Made by a program: the position numbers and the translations under genes
The notes under the pieces: generated by a model
Seen by the model: the letters and a program-made list of their open reading frames with translations, nothing else
The model's database searches: none
What the model was told of the DNA's origin: nothing
Assembly: GCF_002846555.1 (NCBI RefSeq)
Contig: NZ_PJMS01000001.1
Coordinates: 2,170,001-2,234,000 of the forward strand
Direction: 5' to 3'
Origin: Aquimarina sp. MAR_2010_214
GTDB lineage: Bacteria > Bacteroidota > Bacteroidia > Flavobacteriales > Flavobacteriaceae
DNA length: 64,000 nt
Shown: piece after piece, positions 48,870 to 57,359 of the stretch
Position numbering within the stretch: position 1 is the first letter of the stretch
How the letters are laid out: every line of letters starts with the position of its first letter

Positions 48870-48877
48870 TACTTTTG
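48870..48877 (+). promoter_or_regulatory. TACTTTTG -7 box next to a start codon
   Basis: TACTTTTG ends four bases before the ATG at 48882. A TTG at 48844-48846 could be the -33 box. This supports the ATG at 48882 as the start and suggests a leaderless mRNA. Confidence 0.5.
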
Positions 48878-48881
48878 TACT

Positions 48882-49376
48882 ATGCAAGAATTTATAGACC
48901 AATTACCGAAACTGGCCAAAGATAAACATAACGAGAACAAAAAGTTCTTTGCTAAACTCAAAAAAAGAACACCTAAAAAACTAGATCATATCATGCAGGA
49001 GTTACATGATGAAGAGTTTAGCAATACAGATTGTTTAGAATGTGCGAATTGCTGTAAAACAACGGGTCCATTATTTACAGATAAAGATGTAGAGCGTATT
49101 GCAAAATTTTTAAGAATAAAGCCCCGAAAGTTTGAAGAACAATACCTGAGAACAGATGAAGATGGAGATTTGATATTGCAACAAACTCCATGTACTTTTC
49201 TTGGTGTTGATAATTACTGTGCGATATATGAAGTAAGGCCAAAGGCATGTCGAGAATATCCACATACAGATCGTAAAAAGTTTCAGCAGATATCTAATTT
49301 AACGTTGAAAAATGTAGCAATTTGTCCAGCAGCTTATAATATTGTAGAAAAAATGAAATCTAAAATGCCTATATAA
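48882..49376 (+). CDS. YkgJ family cysteine-cluster protein
   Basis: The 164-residue protein has the metal-binding pattern CLECANCCKTTGPLFT near residue 53. Further cysteines follow in PCTFLGVDNYCAIYEVRP and ACREYPH, and a last one in ICPAAYN. This is the YkgJ/CxxCxxCC family, thought to bind zinc or an Fe-S cluster, with no settled function. The start at 48882 is preferred over 48822 because the promoter-like TACTTTTG lies between the two. Confidence 0.88.
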   Translation: MQEFIDQLPKLAKDKHNENKKFFAKLKKRTPKKLDHIMQELHDEEFSNTDCLECANCCKTTGPLFTDKDVERIAKFLRIKPRKFEEQYLRTDEDGDLILQQTPCTFLGVDNYCAIYEVRPKACREYPHTDRKKFQQISNLTLKNVAICPAAYNIVEKMKSKMPI

Positions 49377-49382
49377 AACAAG

Positions 49383-49419
49383 TACTCCTATAGATACTTT
49401 ACAAGCATATATAGGAGTA
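49383..49419. terminator. Hairpin between convergent genes
   Basis: TACTCCTAT and ATAGGAGTA form the arms of a hairpin with a long loop. It lies between the convergent cysteine-cluster and LipL32-like genes and can serve both. Confidence 0.55.
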
Positions 49420-49447
49420 AATGTAAGTGTGTGTTTAATGAATTATA

Positions 49448-50131
49448 TTATAACCCTTTTTTTAATTCTTCGATAGTTTTAGCCATCACAACTCCTGGTA
49501 ATTTAATAGGAGCAGCAACTTGAGCTAAGAAAGTACCTTTTACTTCACCAGTTTTATATGTTGTGAAACCAATTCGATATAATCCAGCAGTTAATGCTTT
49601 AAGAGGATCTCCCACTTCACTTTTATATCTCAATAAAGAGTTGTAACTACTTCCGCTAGGCTGCTTAGGCATTTCACTACTGTCATCATTACGCTCTAAA
49701 ACAGTCCAGTTAGCACTTTTTGCTGCTTCTGCACTAATTTTATCTTTGCTGATGATATCAGAACGTTCTAAAGTAATGTAGGTATCAAAGAAATCACTAG
49801 AACCTGCATTTTCTGTATATGCTGCAGATTGAGTAGCTCCTTTTACTTTATTTTTACCTACTGGCGACATCATTCTTATACCAAGCTCTGGAGCCACGGC
49901 AGGAACCCATACATAGATATAGTAAAATTTCTTACCATCTTTTACTTCATCTTCATTACCTGGTGCAGCATACCCAAGATAAGTTACGATATCTGTATAA
50001 GGTACTTTTATAGTTTTTGGACCTATCTTTTTTTCAGTTAGACCACCAAATTTTTTTAGTTTTTGCGCTTGGGCATCAACAGAAGTTCCTAAAGCAAATA
50101 TGCTTAGTAAAATTAAAATTTTTGTTTTCAT
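49448..50131 (-). CDS. LipL32 homologue, copy A
   Basis: The 227-residue protein is homologous to LipL32, the major surface lipoprotein of Leptospira. YIYVWVPAV (71-79), ELGIRMMSP (82-90), FFDTYITLER (114-123), YNSLLRYK (163-170) and GLYRIGFTTYKTGEVKG (183-199) align with LipL32 from memory. Residues recalled as its calcium ligands are conserved in identity and spacing: Asp116-Thr117, Asp149-Asp150 and Tyr163. Unlike LipL32 it has no lipobox Cys: the signal peptide ends SVDAQAQ, so it should be a soluble exported protein. Copy B at 57674-58357 has the same length and is about 80% identical. The function is unknown. Confidence 0.85.
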   Translation of the reverse strand: MKTKILILLSIFALGTSVDAQAQKLKKFGGLTEKKIGPKTIKVPYTDIVTYLGYAAPGNEDEVKDGKKFYYIYVWVPAVAPELGIRMMSPVGKNKVKGATQSAAYTENAGSSDFFDTYITLERSDIISKDKISAEAAKSANWTVLERNDDSSEMPKQPSGSSYNSLLRYKSEVGDPLKALTAGLYRIGFTTYKTGEVKGTFLAQVAAPIKLPGVVMAKTIEELKKGL

Positions 50132-50673
50132 AAAAATTGATTTGATTTAATTTAAGCGATAAATACACACACACTTTTTATCACTATAGGTTAGTGTTAC
50201 GATAATCTATGATTATCAATTTAATTACAAATATGAGAGTTTATTATTAGAATAGGATAACTTATTTGTATTTAATCATTCTATTCTAACAATGGATTTT
50301 GTGTTTCAGTAGGTTATTTAAAAAATAGGCTGCATTCATTCTGAATATGTAATATTAGTGATATTAAAAGATAAGGTTATGAGAACTTTTATCCATTTGA
50401 TCAGATAAAGAAGGTTTAAGTAGATTGGTCGTTTTTTAGATTATTGTAGAGAATTTTTGATGTTTTTGACTTCTTAATTTTGAATCTCATTTTTAGGTTT
50501 AAAAATGTATAGAGTTCTTTTATTTGTTCACTATTTCTATAAACTTTTCTTCTTCTAAATTAGGAATTTCTGGTGCGGGATCATAATGTCCGCTAAGAGT
50601 GGAAAGAATTCTCACTTTGTTCAGCTTTATGCACTAGAGCATACACAGGACTTAAACCTGTTTATTTTTATAG
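50132..50673. other. Intergenic region upstream of the LipL32 copy A gene
   Basis: The 542-base AT-rich stretch lies between the LipL32-like gene and the second IS. It contains the promoter region of the LipL32-like gene and the left 8-bp target duplication of the IS at its end. I see no ORF or RNA gene. Confidence 0.5.
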
Positions 50674-51725
50674 GCTAAGTTCTAATTAGAATATGTTTTA
50701 TCTTTACTTTATAAAAACGGAGAAATGATACCAGAAGATTTTAGAGATTTTTTCATTAGTTCATCGGCTTTGGTTCAATCAGAAATTGTTTCCACATTAT
50801 TGGAGATCTCTACTGAGGGTTCAGCCCTGATTGATAGCAATCAGAGTAAAGCCATAAGCTGTCCTCATTGTAAGTGCAATAAAATTAAGGCTAATGGTAA
50901 GCTCAAAGGAGTACAGCGCTATGTTTGTAATACTTGTCATAAAAACTTTAGTGAAACTACCGGTAAGTTCTGGTACAACCTCAAGAAGAAAGACAAAGTT
51001 AATCGTTATTTATTCTGTTTACTCTCTGGATATAGTATTCGCAAGAGTGCCAAAGAAACAGGGATTTCTATTCAGACTTCTTTTGATTGGAGGCACAAAT
51101 TACTTGTCTCCTTTGGGAGCGTAAGTGTGGATGAATTCCAAGGAATCCTAGAGAGTGATGATCTTTTCTTTGCTTACTCTGAAAAAGGGAATCGAAATTT
51201 GGATCGTCCTGCTAGAAAACGTGGCGCAAAGGCAAGTAAAGCTGGTCTCAGTAATGAAAAAGTAGCTGTGATAGCCAGTTGTGACCGATCAGGGAACAAA
51301 GATTTCAAAGTAGCTACCAGAGGTCGCATTAGTAAAAGTGACTTGGAGACTATATTACAAGGGAAGTTGGCTAAAGTAGAAACCCTTTGTAGCGACAGTC
51401 ACAGAAGCTATACTGCATTTGCAAAAGACAAGAAGGTAGCACACAAAAAATTTAATGCTTCGAAGGGTCAAAGAGCTGTTGACAAAATATATCACGTACA
51501 AAATGTGAATAATATGGATATGCGTCTAAGGAAATTTATGGAGCCCTTCAATGGAGTGGCAACAAAATACCTTCAGAATTATCTGAATTGGTTTTTAGTC
51601 TTAGAAAAAATAAAAAATTCAACCAGTAAAATGGCAACCGTAGCAGCTATAGCCTTTGCTTCCAATACTGCCTGGATGGAATTTAAAAACATAGTAGTAA
51701 ATAATATGCTTTTTAGAACTTAGCC
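50674..51725 (+). mobile_element. Complete IS1595-type insertion sequence, second type
   Basis: The 1052-bp element has perfect 13-bp inverted repeats, GGCTAAGTTCTAA at 50674-50686 and its complement at 51713-51725. It is flanked by the 8-bp direct repeats TTTTTATA at 50666-50673 and 51726-51733. It is unrelated in sequence to the IS at 32126-33084. The exact ends point to recent insertion into the decayed duplicate module. Confidence 0.92.
50725..51723 (+). CDS. IS1595-family transposase
   Basis: The 332-residue transposase has an N-terminal zinc ribbon (CPHCKCNKIKANGKLKGVQR, then CNTCHKNF, residues 46-73). A helix-turn-helix region follows (GYSIRKSAKETGISIQTSF), and then an ISXO2-like catalytic domain with VSVDEFQGILESDD near 132, TLCSDSHRSYTAFAK near 220, and a C-terminal NYLNWFLVLEK. 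The frame is intact. Its TAG stop at 51721-51723 lies inside the right terminal repeat. Confidence 0.92.
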   Translation: MIPEDFRDFFISSSALVQSEIVSTLLEISTEGSALIDSNQSKAISCPHCKCNKIKANGKLKGVQRYVCNTCHKNFSETTGKFWYNLKKKDKVNRYLFCLLSGYSIRKSAKETGISIQTSFDWRHKLLVSFGSVSVDEFQGILESDDLFFAYSEKGNRNLDRPARKRGAKASKAGLSNEKVAVIASCDRSGNKDFKVATRGRISKSDLETILQGKLAKVETLCSDSHRSYTAFAKDKKVAHKKFNASKGQRAVDKIYHVQNVNNMDMRLRKFMEPFNGVATKYLQNYLNWFLVLEKIKNSTSKMATVAAIAFASNTAWMEFKNIVVNNMLFRT

Positions 51726-51775
51726 TTTTTATATCATACTTCGAAAGGTACTATCTTTTAATAACTATCTTCATG

Positions 51776-51870
51776 TTATATCATTTTTTTCAATTCAGGA
51801 AGTTTGGTATCAATTTCGGCTTGTCTTTTCTTACATTCCTGAGACTTATTGTTTTGGGGATGATTAGCCA
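51776..51870 (-). pseudogene. C-terminal fragment of the 52663/53574 family
   Basis: The minus strand encodes MANHPQNNKSQECKKRQAEI, then DTKLPELKKMI and a stop. The neighbours end NHPESNKSVECKKRQTEI / NTKLPELEKMM. The fragment is in frame with the SIMPL remnant that follows, so a deletion seems to have fused the two. Confidence 0.85.
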
Positions 51871-52085
51871 TTTTTTGAGCTTTTGTTTTTACATCTTCAA
51901 TCTCAGCGAGCGTTAAAGCAGTCCATTCTGTCTTGTTTTTTCTTTGGTGGTTACCTCGACCAGTATGGTTGTTGGATCATTCATTTTCTGTTTAAGGATT
52001 TTGACCATCTCTTCTTTAGAAGTTGTTGTGTAAATGTGGTACTAAACATCATTTATTTCTGAGAGAAGACATATACAATTGATAG
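51871..52085 (-). pseudogene. Remnant of a SIMPL-domain gene
   Basis: The DNA matches the intact SIMPL gene at 58405-59016 over about 200 bases. Encoded traces are MNDPTTILVEV, TEWTALTLAEIEDVKTKA and an eroded start. A one-base shift near the TTKEK region breaks the frame. Its gene order relative to the membrane-protein gene at 52094 equals that of the intact module at 58405-59901. Confidence 0.8.
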
Positions 52086-52093
52086 GGAACATT

Positions 52094-52528
52094 CTATGTG
52101 AAGAGTAAGAAAGATGCTATAATCTTCCAGCAGCTAATAATGATTCCTAAAACGCTTAACTTATTTTGTTTTAATGCTGATTTTTTTCTTAATTGACTTG
52201 CTTTTTCTTTTGTAGCTTTATTCTTGGATAAGAAAAACTTTTTTATTGAGGCAAAGACTAACATGAAACCTAATGCAGCTTCTATAATATTCTCTGCTAA
52301 TAAGGTGATCCACCAGATAGGAAATGTTGTAATCCATTCTAGATTCAAAATTGTCGAAATGACACCCCATGCACCCCAGAAACAGAATGGAAGTCCGATC
52401 ATAAATCTGATCACGCTTGGCAACGGTTCGATTTTTTCTAAAAATTGTTTTGTTTTTGATGTCTTTGATAGCAATAGTGATGGTGCCGCTATAATACTTA
52501 ATATAATTAATGTGATTCCTCCAATCAT
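52094..52528 (-). CDS. Small membrane protein, paralogue of 59482-59901
   Basis: The 144-residue protein has about four membrane helices and a basic linker (KNKATKEKASQLRKKSALKQ). Its paralogue at 59482 shares LIILSIIAAPSLLLSK, FCFWGAWGVIS and IIEAALGFMLVF. I do not recognise a named family. The gene is the membrane-protein end of the duplicated module and remains intact although its neighbours have decayed. Confidence 0.75.
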   Translation of the reverse strand: MIGGITLIILSIIAAPSLLLSKTSKTKQFLEKIEPLPSVIRFMIGLPFCFWGAWGVISTILNLEWITTFPIWWITLLAENIIEAALGFMLVFASIKKFFLSKNKATKEKASQLRKKSALKQNKLSVLGIIISCWKIIASFLLFT

Positions 52529-52662
52529 GGTTTTTAGTTTTAAGGTGTTAGTACTTATTTTTTGATCCCTGTTTTGAAACCTAAAACTCAGAATATAAAG
52601 ATGAGAGATATAGGTTTTGAGGTTATACTTAAAAAAATTATCTTTTAAGAGCTATCCTTATA

Positions 52663-53451
52663 TTACATCATTTTTTCTAACTCAGGAAGCTTGGTGTTAA
52701 TTTCGGTTTGTCTTTTCTTGCATTCCACAGATTTATTACTTTCGGGATGATTGGCAAGAAAATTGTTGAGAGCCATTTGCATATCTTTGAGGTATCTTAT
52801 TTTTAGAGATATTTTTTCTGCTTTTTGGTATTTTTGCCATGCTTCTTCAACATATTCATATTCTAATTCTTGTTGTTCTAATTGTTTAATTTCTTTCCAT
52901 TTTGGTAATAAATCCGCTAATTTTTGAGAATTTGGAAAAGCTTTAATCGCATCTTCAAGATCGGGAACAGCAGCATACGCTGGCTTTAAGTTAGTGTCAG
53001 AAAAGAAAGTGATAGCTTGTTGTTCAGAATCTCCAAGGAAAACAGTAAGAATTTCATCCCATCCATTCAAAATAAATAAAAAACTGCCATCAGGTATTGT
53101 CTTATCAGTAGTAAGCTTATACATGTTTTCTTTTTCTAAAGGTTCTATACTGAAATTTATAGTTTCATTAAACCCACCTAAAGCTAATTTTCTTGCTTTG
53201 ACTACAAGAGATGAACTTTTAAAATTATTCCAGTATAGTATAAGCTCTACCTTATTATTTCCTCTTAGTATCGATGGAGCCTTGTTAAGATCTTTAAACT
53301 CTGGGAAGTTGGTGTTATTGAGTGTTACAAATTTGATGTAGTCATCATTACTTTTAATATATACTCCAAAATCTTTTAGTTTTTGTGCACAAATATTAAA
53401 ACTACTTATTAGTGTAAGAACTGTGATTAAGATTAAATTTTTTGCTTTCAT
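52663..53451 (-). CDS. Secreted protein of unknown family, paralogue of 53574-54302
   Basis: The 262-residue protein has a signal peptide ending NICAQ and continues KLKDFGVYIKSNDDYIKFVT. The mature start (QKLKDFG) resembles that of the two LipL32 homologues (QKLKKFG). The N-terminal 150 residues are strand-rich. A helical C-terminal half follows, with the motifs LEDAIKAFPNS, EYVEEAWQKYQ and NHPESNKSVECKKRQTEI. I do not recognise the family. The paralogue next door lacks the signal peptide, so the two copies are probably in different compartments. Confidence 0.7.
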   Translation of the reverse strand: MKAKNLILITVLTLISSFNICAQKLKDFGVYIKSNDDYIKFVTLNNTNFPEFKDLNKAPSILRGNNKVELILYWNNFKSSSLVVKARKLALGGFNETINFSIEPLEKENMYKLTTDKTIPDGSFLFILNGWDEILTVFLGDSEQQAITFFSDTNLKPAYAAVPDLEDAIKAFPNSQKLADLLPKWKEIKQLEQQELEYEYVEEAWQKYQKAEKISLKIRYLKDMQMALNNFLANHPESNKSVECKKRQTEINTKLPELEKMM

Positions 53452-53573
53452 CTTTTTTTAATTTTATAGGAGTATTATATAAAGCTTATTATTACATCTT
53501 TATATGATATTAAAACGGTTAATGCGTATAATACCTTATTTCCATATGAAATAGACCCATCGTGTTTTTGCTG

Positions 53574-54302
53574 TCACATCATTTTTTCTAACTCAGGAAG
53601 TTTGGTGTCAATTTCGCCTTGCCTTTCTTTACATTCTTCAGATTTATTACTTTCAGGGTGATTAGCAAGAAAACCATTAAGTGCCATTTGCATATCTTTA
53701 AGGTATCGTATTTTTAGTGAAATTTTTTCAGTTTCCTGATATTTTTGCCATGCTTCTTCAACATATTTATATTCTAATTCTTGCCGCTCTAATTGTTTAA
53801 TTTCTTTCCATTTTGGTAATAGATCTATTAATTCCTGAGAATTAGGAAAAGCTTTAATTGCATCTTCCAGATCAGGAACAGCAGCATATGCTGGCCTTAA
53901 ACTAGTATCAGAAAAGAAAACGATGGCTTCTTGTTCACTATCTCCAAGAAAAACGGTTAAGATTTCATTCCATCCTGTCGAAATAAATAAAAAACTGCCA
54001 TCAGGTATTGTCTTATCGGTAGTAAGCTTATACATGTTTTCTTTTTCTAAAGGCTCTATATTGAAATTTATATCTTCATTAAACCCTCCCAAAGCTAGTT
54101 TTCTTACTTGTGCTAACAGGGATCCACTTTCAAAATTTTGTAGATATACAATAAGCTCTATTTGATCATTTTCTCTTAGTACCGATGGAACCTTGTTAAG
54201 GTGTTTAAACTCTGGAAAGCTGGTGTTGTTGAGTGTCACAAATGCCAGATAACGATCTTTACTTTTAATATGTACTCCGAATTGTTTGATATTATTTTCC
54301 AT
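53574..54302 (-). CDS. Cytosolic paralogue of the 52663 protein
   Basis: The 242-residue protein starts MENNIKQFGVHIKSKDRYLA and lacks a signal peptide. The rest is about 80% identical to the upstream-facing paralogue at 52663 (shared KLALGGFNE, LTTDKTIPDGSFLFI, YAAVPDLEDAIKAFPNS). The ATG at 54302 is preferred over a TTG eight codons upstream. Its 3' third is also present as a fragment at 51776-51870. The family is unknown. Confidence 0.72.
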   Translation of the reverse strand: MENNIKQFGVHIKSKDRYLAFVTLNNTSFPEFKHLNKVPSVLRENDQIELIVYLQNFESGSLLAQVRKLALGGFNEDINFNIEPLEKENMYKLTTDKTIPDGSFLFISTGWNEILTVFLGDSEQEAIVFFSDTSLRPAYAAVPDLEDAIKAFPNSQELIDLLPKWKEIKQLERQELEYKYVEEAWQKYQETEKISLKIRYLKDMQMALNGFLANHPESNKSEECKERQGEIDTKLPELEKMM

Positions 54303-54414
54303 GATTATTTTTGTTTTCAAAAACAAGATGACCCGATTTCACCATTCAAGTAATGTAATGTTGTGGGTTTCTGATGAATCTCAGGCCATCTATACATAAA
54401 ACTTTGGTTTTCTT

Positions 54415-55485
54415 TTAAAAATCGATGTCGTCTCCTGCTTTTTCTGAAGCAAATTCGGCATTATATTTTTCCATTAATTCTCCCATTTTTAATGCCATGC
54501 GAGTATCTGTAGCCATTTTGGGAGTCCAATGCATACCTACAGAACTCCAATCGGTAACTGTAAGTCCATATTCTTGTAAGATTGAAGCAGCATCTTTTCC
54601 TTGTGCCGCTCCCATATTTTGATGACACATAACTTTAATATAAAGTTCGAAATCTTCATAAATATCATTGTTTCCGGCAGGAGAACCAGTTTCAGATTCT
54701 TGATTGGTTCCTGCATCTGCAAATTTGCCAATGTTCGAATTCATAAAAGCATCACCATATACCTTAGAAATCGCAAAAGTTGTATCCTGAGACATTCTTG
54801 CAGTCCATTCTGCAGATACTTCATCCCAGATTGGTTTTTCTGTTCCTACAATTTTAAGTACTTCTTCTAAATCCATACCACCAGCTATTTTTGCATTGGC
54901 AGCAGCCCAGGTTTCCATATCAATACCATTTATAGGATCTAATAATCCACCAGCTTCTGCTGCTTCTATATGAGTATCCATTTGAGCATCTAGCTTGGCT
55001 TTTTGCTCTTTTAAAAAGTTGTCAGCATCGTCGTATGCTTTTTCTTCAGCAGAATCTAGTAACGATATTCCCCATAAAAAATGATCTTCATCAGAGAATC
55101 CATATTCATGAATCTGATCATTAAATTCTGAAAGGTCACTATTTTTAAGGTTTTTGATATCATTAAGAATATTGGTAGCATCATCATGAGAAAGCTCACG
55201 AACCTGCTCTGGCATTTCGAGTTTATTTACATACCCATATCTTCTGATACCGGACTTAAATTGGTTATTAAGATCCACCCAATGTGGTTCATTTAAGTTT
55301 GGTTTAAATGGCCAAACATCATAATCTTCATCATCTTCAAGATCCTGAAAAGAAAGATCTGCACATGGCCATGTTGTGTAATCATAATTATGCCAATCCA
55401 TACGACCTAGGATCGTTAGGTACCCTCTATATTCGTCTTTTTGCTTTCCTGAAACGTCTTGATGTAATTCATTAACTGTACTCAT
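54415..55485 (-). CDS. Acidic protein with an internal duplication (DUF6620-like)
   Basis: The 356-residue protein is soluble and very acidic. Two copies of a 65-residue block occupy the second half: about residues 170-235 (W-x-AxxNAKIAGG, WDEVSAEWTARMSQDT) and about 280-345 (CHQNMGAAQGKD, WSSVGMHWTPKMATDT). The shared pattern is W, five or so residues, then W-x-x-[RK]-M-x-x-DT. The N-terminus has WHNYDYTTWPCADLSF. The name DUF6620 is recalled and unchecked. The gene is the last of a minus-strand operon that starts at 57563. Confidence 0.65.
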   Translation of the reverse strand: MSTVNELHQDVSGKQKDEYRGYLTILGRMDWHNYDYTTWPCADLSFQDLEDDEDYDVWPFKPNLNEPHWVDLNNQFKSGIRRYGYVNKLEMPEQVRELSHDDATNILNDIKNLKNSDLSEFNDQIHEYGFSDEDHFLWGISLLDSAEEKAYDDADNFLKEQKAKLDAQMDTHIEAAEAGGLLDPINGIDMETWAAANAKIAGGMDLEEVLKIVGTEKPIWDEVSAEWTARMSQDTTFAISKVYGDAFMNSNIGKFADAGTNQESETGSPAGNNDIYEDFELYIKVMCHQNMGAAQGKDAASILQEYGLTVTDWSSVGMHWTPKMATDTRMALKMGELMEKYNAEFASEKAGDDIDF

Positions 55486-55519
55486 AATGTATAATTTTTA
55501 AAGATTTATTTTCTGTTTT

Positions 55520-56557
55520 TTAGAATTGAGATAATATTTCCTGTTTCTTCAGTTTGTATTCCTGTTCGTCGATTAGGCCAGCATCAAATATTTTCTTAAG
55601 TTTTTCTAATTTTTGTACTGGGTCGTCGTTTTGAGGTTGAGATTCAGGTTGAGGAGGAGTATTCTGTTGAGGTGTAGATTGTTGACCTTGATTGTTCATC
55701 ATATTTCCTAGCATTTGACCCATTCCTAGTCCAGCTCCCATTTGCATACCGATATTACCACCACCTTCGTTTTTTGCCATATTTTTTAATGCTTCGAGTT
55801 GTTGATAATCCTGGTAGCTTACCCCAAGTTCTTTCATTGCCTGGGCTTCGGCACTCATATCTGTGATTCGACCAATTCTTGTTTTAGTTTCTTCATCAAA
55901 ACTGGTTCCTTCTATTCTAAAGTCAAGTAGTTCAAAACCTAGCTCATTAAAGATTTGCGCACTCGAATTCTGAGAGAATGCTGCAATTTCATTACGATGT
56001 TTATCAATTTCTACATAGCTAAATGAAGCGTTGGCAAGAAAATCACTGATAGGTTGGGTAATTCTGGATAGAATAACTTTTTGTATCGCTTTTACAGGAT
56101 AGTAGTCGTCACCTGCAATAACGTTGATGAAAAAATCAACTGGTTTAGTAATTTTGAAAGAAAAATTACCAAAAGAACCTAATCCCACAGGGAAGTTATA
56201 AACGGGATCTTTATAGGTAATAGGAGAAGGGGTTCCCCACCGTATATTTTGCATTTCTGCTTTTCTATAGAAAAAGATACCTACTTTATGGGAAGACTCA
56301 AAGGTATACATGATACTTTTGATGGTCGTCCAAAAAGGAATATTACCCGTTTTAAGATCGTAAAGCCCTTCTTCTTCAAAAACGCCTTCTACTTTGCCCT
56401 CGTATACAAAAAGACATCCTTGTCCGGGCCCTACGATCAATTTTGAAGCATTTTTAATTTCGTCCCCGTTTTCTGTCCATTTTTCAAAAAGAGTTTCGGG
56501 TTTTGGGTTTTGCCATTCGATTACCGAACGTAATTGACTTCTAAATGAGTTTGACAT
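55520..56557 (-). CDS. SPFH-domain protein with C-terminal SHOCT motif (YdjI-like)
   Basis: The 345-residue protein has an SPFH domain of the YdjI or virion-core type (residues about 20-230: VIEWQNPKPETLFEKW, then VGPGQGCLFVYEGKVEGVF, and RIGRITDMSAEAQAMKELG). A Gly/Met/Gln-rich linker follows near 265-310. It ends with a SHOCT motif (LEKLKKIFDAGLIDEQEYK). SPFH proteins form membrane-associated oligomers. B. subtilis YdjI belongs to an operon with a PspA homologue and zinc-ribbon proteins, which is a useful comparison. It sits 20 bases downstream of the zinc-ribbon gene at 56578. Confidence 0.87.
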   Translation of the reverse strand: MSNSFRSQLRSVIEWQNPKPETLFEKWTENGDEIKNASKLIVGPGQGCLFVYEGKVEGVFEEEGLYDLKTGNIPFWTTIKSIMYTFESSHKVGIFFYRKAEMQNIRWGTPSPITYKDPVYNFPVGLGSFGNFSFKITKPVDFFINVIAGDDYYPVKAIQKVILSRITQPISDFLANASFSYVEIDKHRNEIAAFSQNSSAQIFNELGFELLDFRIEGTSFDEETKTRIGRITDMSAEAQAMKELGVSYQDYQQLEALKNMAKNEGGGNIGMQMGAGLGMGQMLGNMMNNQGQQSTPQQNTPPQPESQPQNDDPVQKLEKLKKIFDAGLIDEQEYKLKKQEILSQF

Positions 56558-56577
56558 ATTTTTTTCTTTTAGGATTA

Positions 56578-57342
56578 CTAGTAGTTAGTTAAAAATGCAA
56601 TTTTAGCTTTAAGATCTTTTTCATACCTGTCTTTATAATCTGGTATGATTTCGATTCTTTTTTTTAAGTAGGTTTCTACATATTTTTGATATAGAGGGGT
56701 TAATTCATCGGTACCATACGTTTCTGAATCTTGTATATAATTTTGAAACTTAAGTTCTTCGTAATGCAGATAATATTCTAAAGCGGCCTCTTCTCCAAGA
56801 GCATGAATAGCAAAATGTTCGATGTTTCTGGCTTTAGTTCCTGGTTCGAACGTATTTACTGTCTGACAATATTCACAAGTGCTGTAATAGGATCTAAAAA
56901 AATTATCTTTTACCGGGAGTTTAGCTTGACATTGGGTACAACAAAAATCTTTGGATAAAGTATTCTTTACTTCTTTCAGTAATTTTTTTGCAGCATCTGC
57001 GAAAATTTTAACCTCGTAGGATTTTAGTTTTTGTTCAAGTTCAAATTTTGTTAAATATCCTTTATCTCTTTCTTGTATAAATTTTTTAGAACCAAATTCT
57101 GCTCCTGCATCTTCAAAGGCTTCTTCAACCTTATCTTCCCATGTACTGTCTATTTTCCAGATAAGCTCATTGGCTTGAGAATAGATTCCTTGCCAGGCGT
57201 TATGAAATGTAGTAGTTTCAAAATCGGTGGCTTCAAATAACAGTGGTAATACAGCTTCTGTTTTCTCCAATATCTCCTCGAATCGATCTTTGATTTTTTT
57301 AAGGAAACCGTCCCATCTGTTTTGTGTTTCACTGAATGACAT
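56578..57342 (-). CDS. Helical zinc-ribbon protein of the SPFH operon
   Basis: The 254-residue protein is mostly helical, with one zinc ribbon in the middle: CCTQCQAKL near residue 138 and CEYCQTVNTF near 160. The flanking helices are charged (for example KSYEVKIFADAAKKLLKEV and the C-terminal YKDRYEKDLKAKIAFL). I do not recognise a family. Its position between the small zinc ribbon and the SPFH gene, with spacings of about 20 bases, suggests that the three proteins act together. Confidence 0.7.
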   Translation of the reverse strand: MSFSETQNRWDGFLKKIKDRFEEILEKTEAVLPLLFEATDFETTTFHNAWQGIYSQANELIWKIDSTWEDKVEEAFEDAGAEFGSKKFIQERDKGYLTKFELEQKLKSYEVKIFADAAKKLLKEVKNTLSKDFCCTQCQAKLPVKDNFFRSYYSTCEYCQTVNTFEPGTKARNIEHFAIHALGEEAALEYYLHYEELKFQNYIQDSETYGTDELTPLYQKYVETYLKKRIEIIPDYKDRYEKDLKAKIAFLTNY

Positions 57343-57359
57343 ATTTTTAAAAGATTTTT

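Noticed and set aside
49448..50131. LipL32-like protein as a lipoprotein
   Set aside because: There is no Cys in the signal-peptide cleavage region of either copy.
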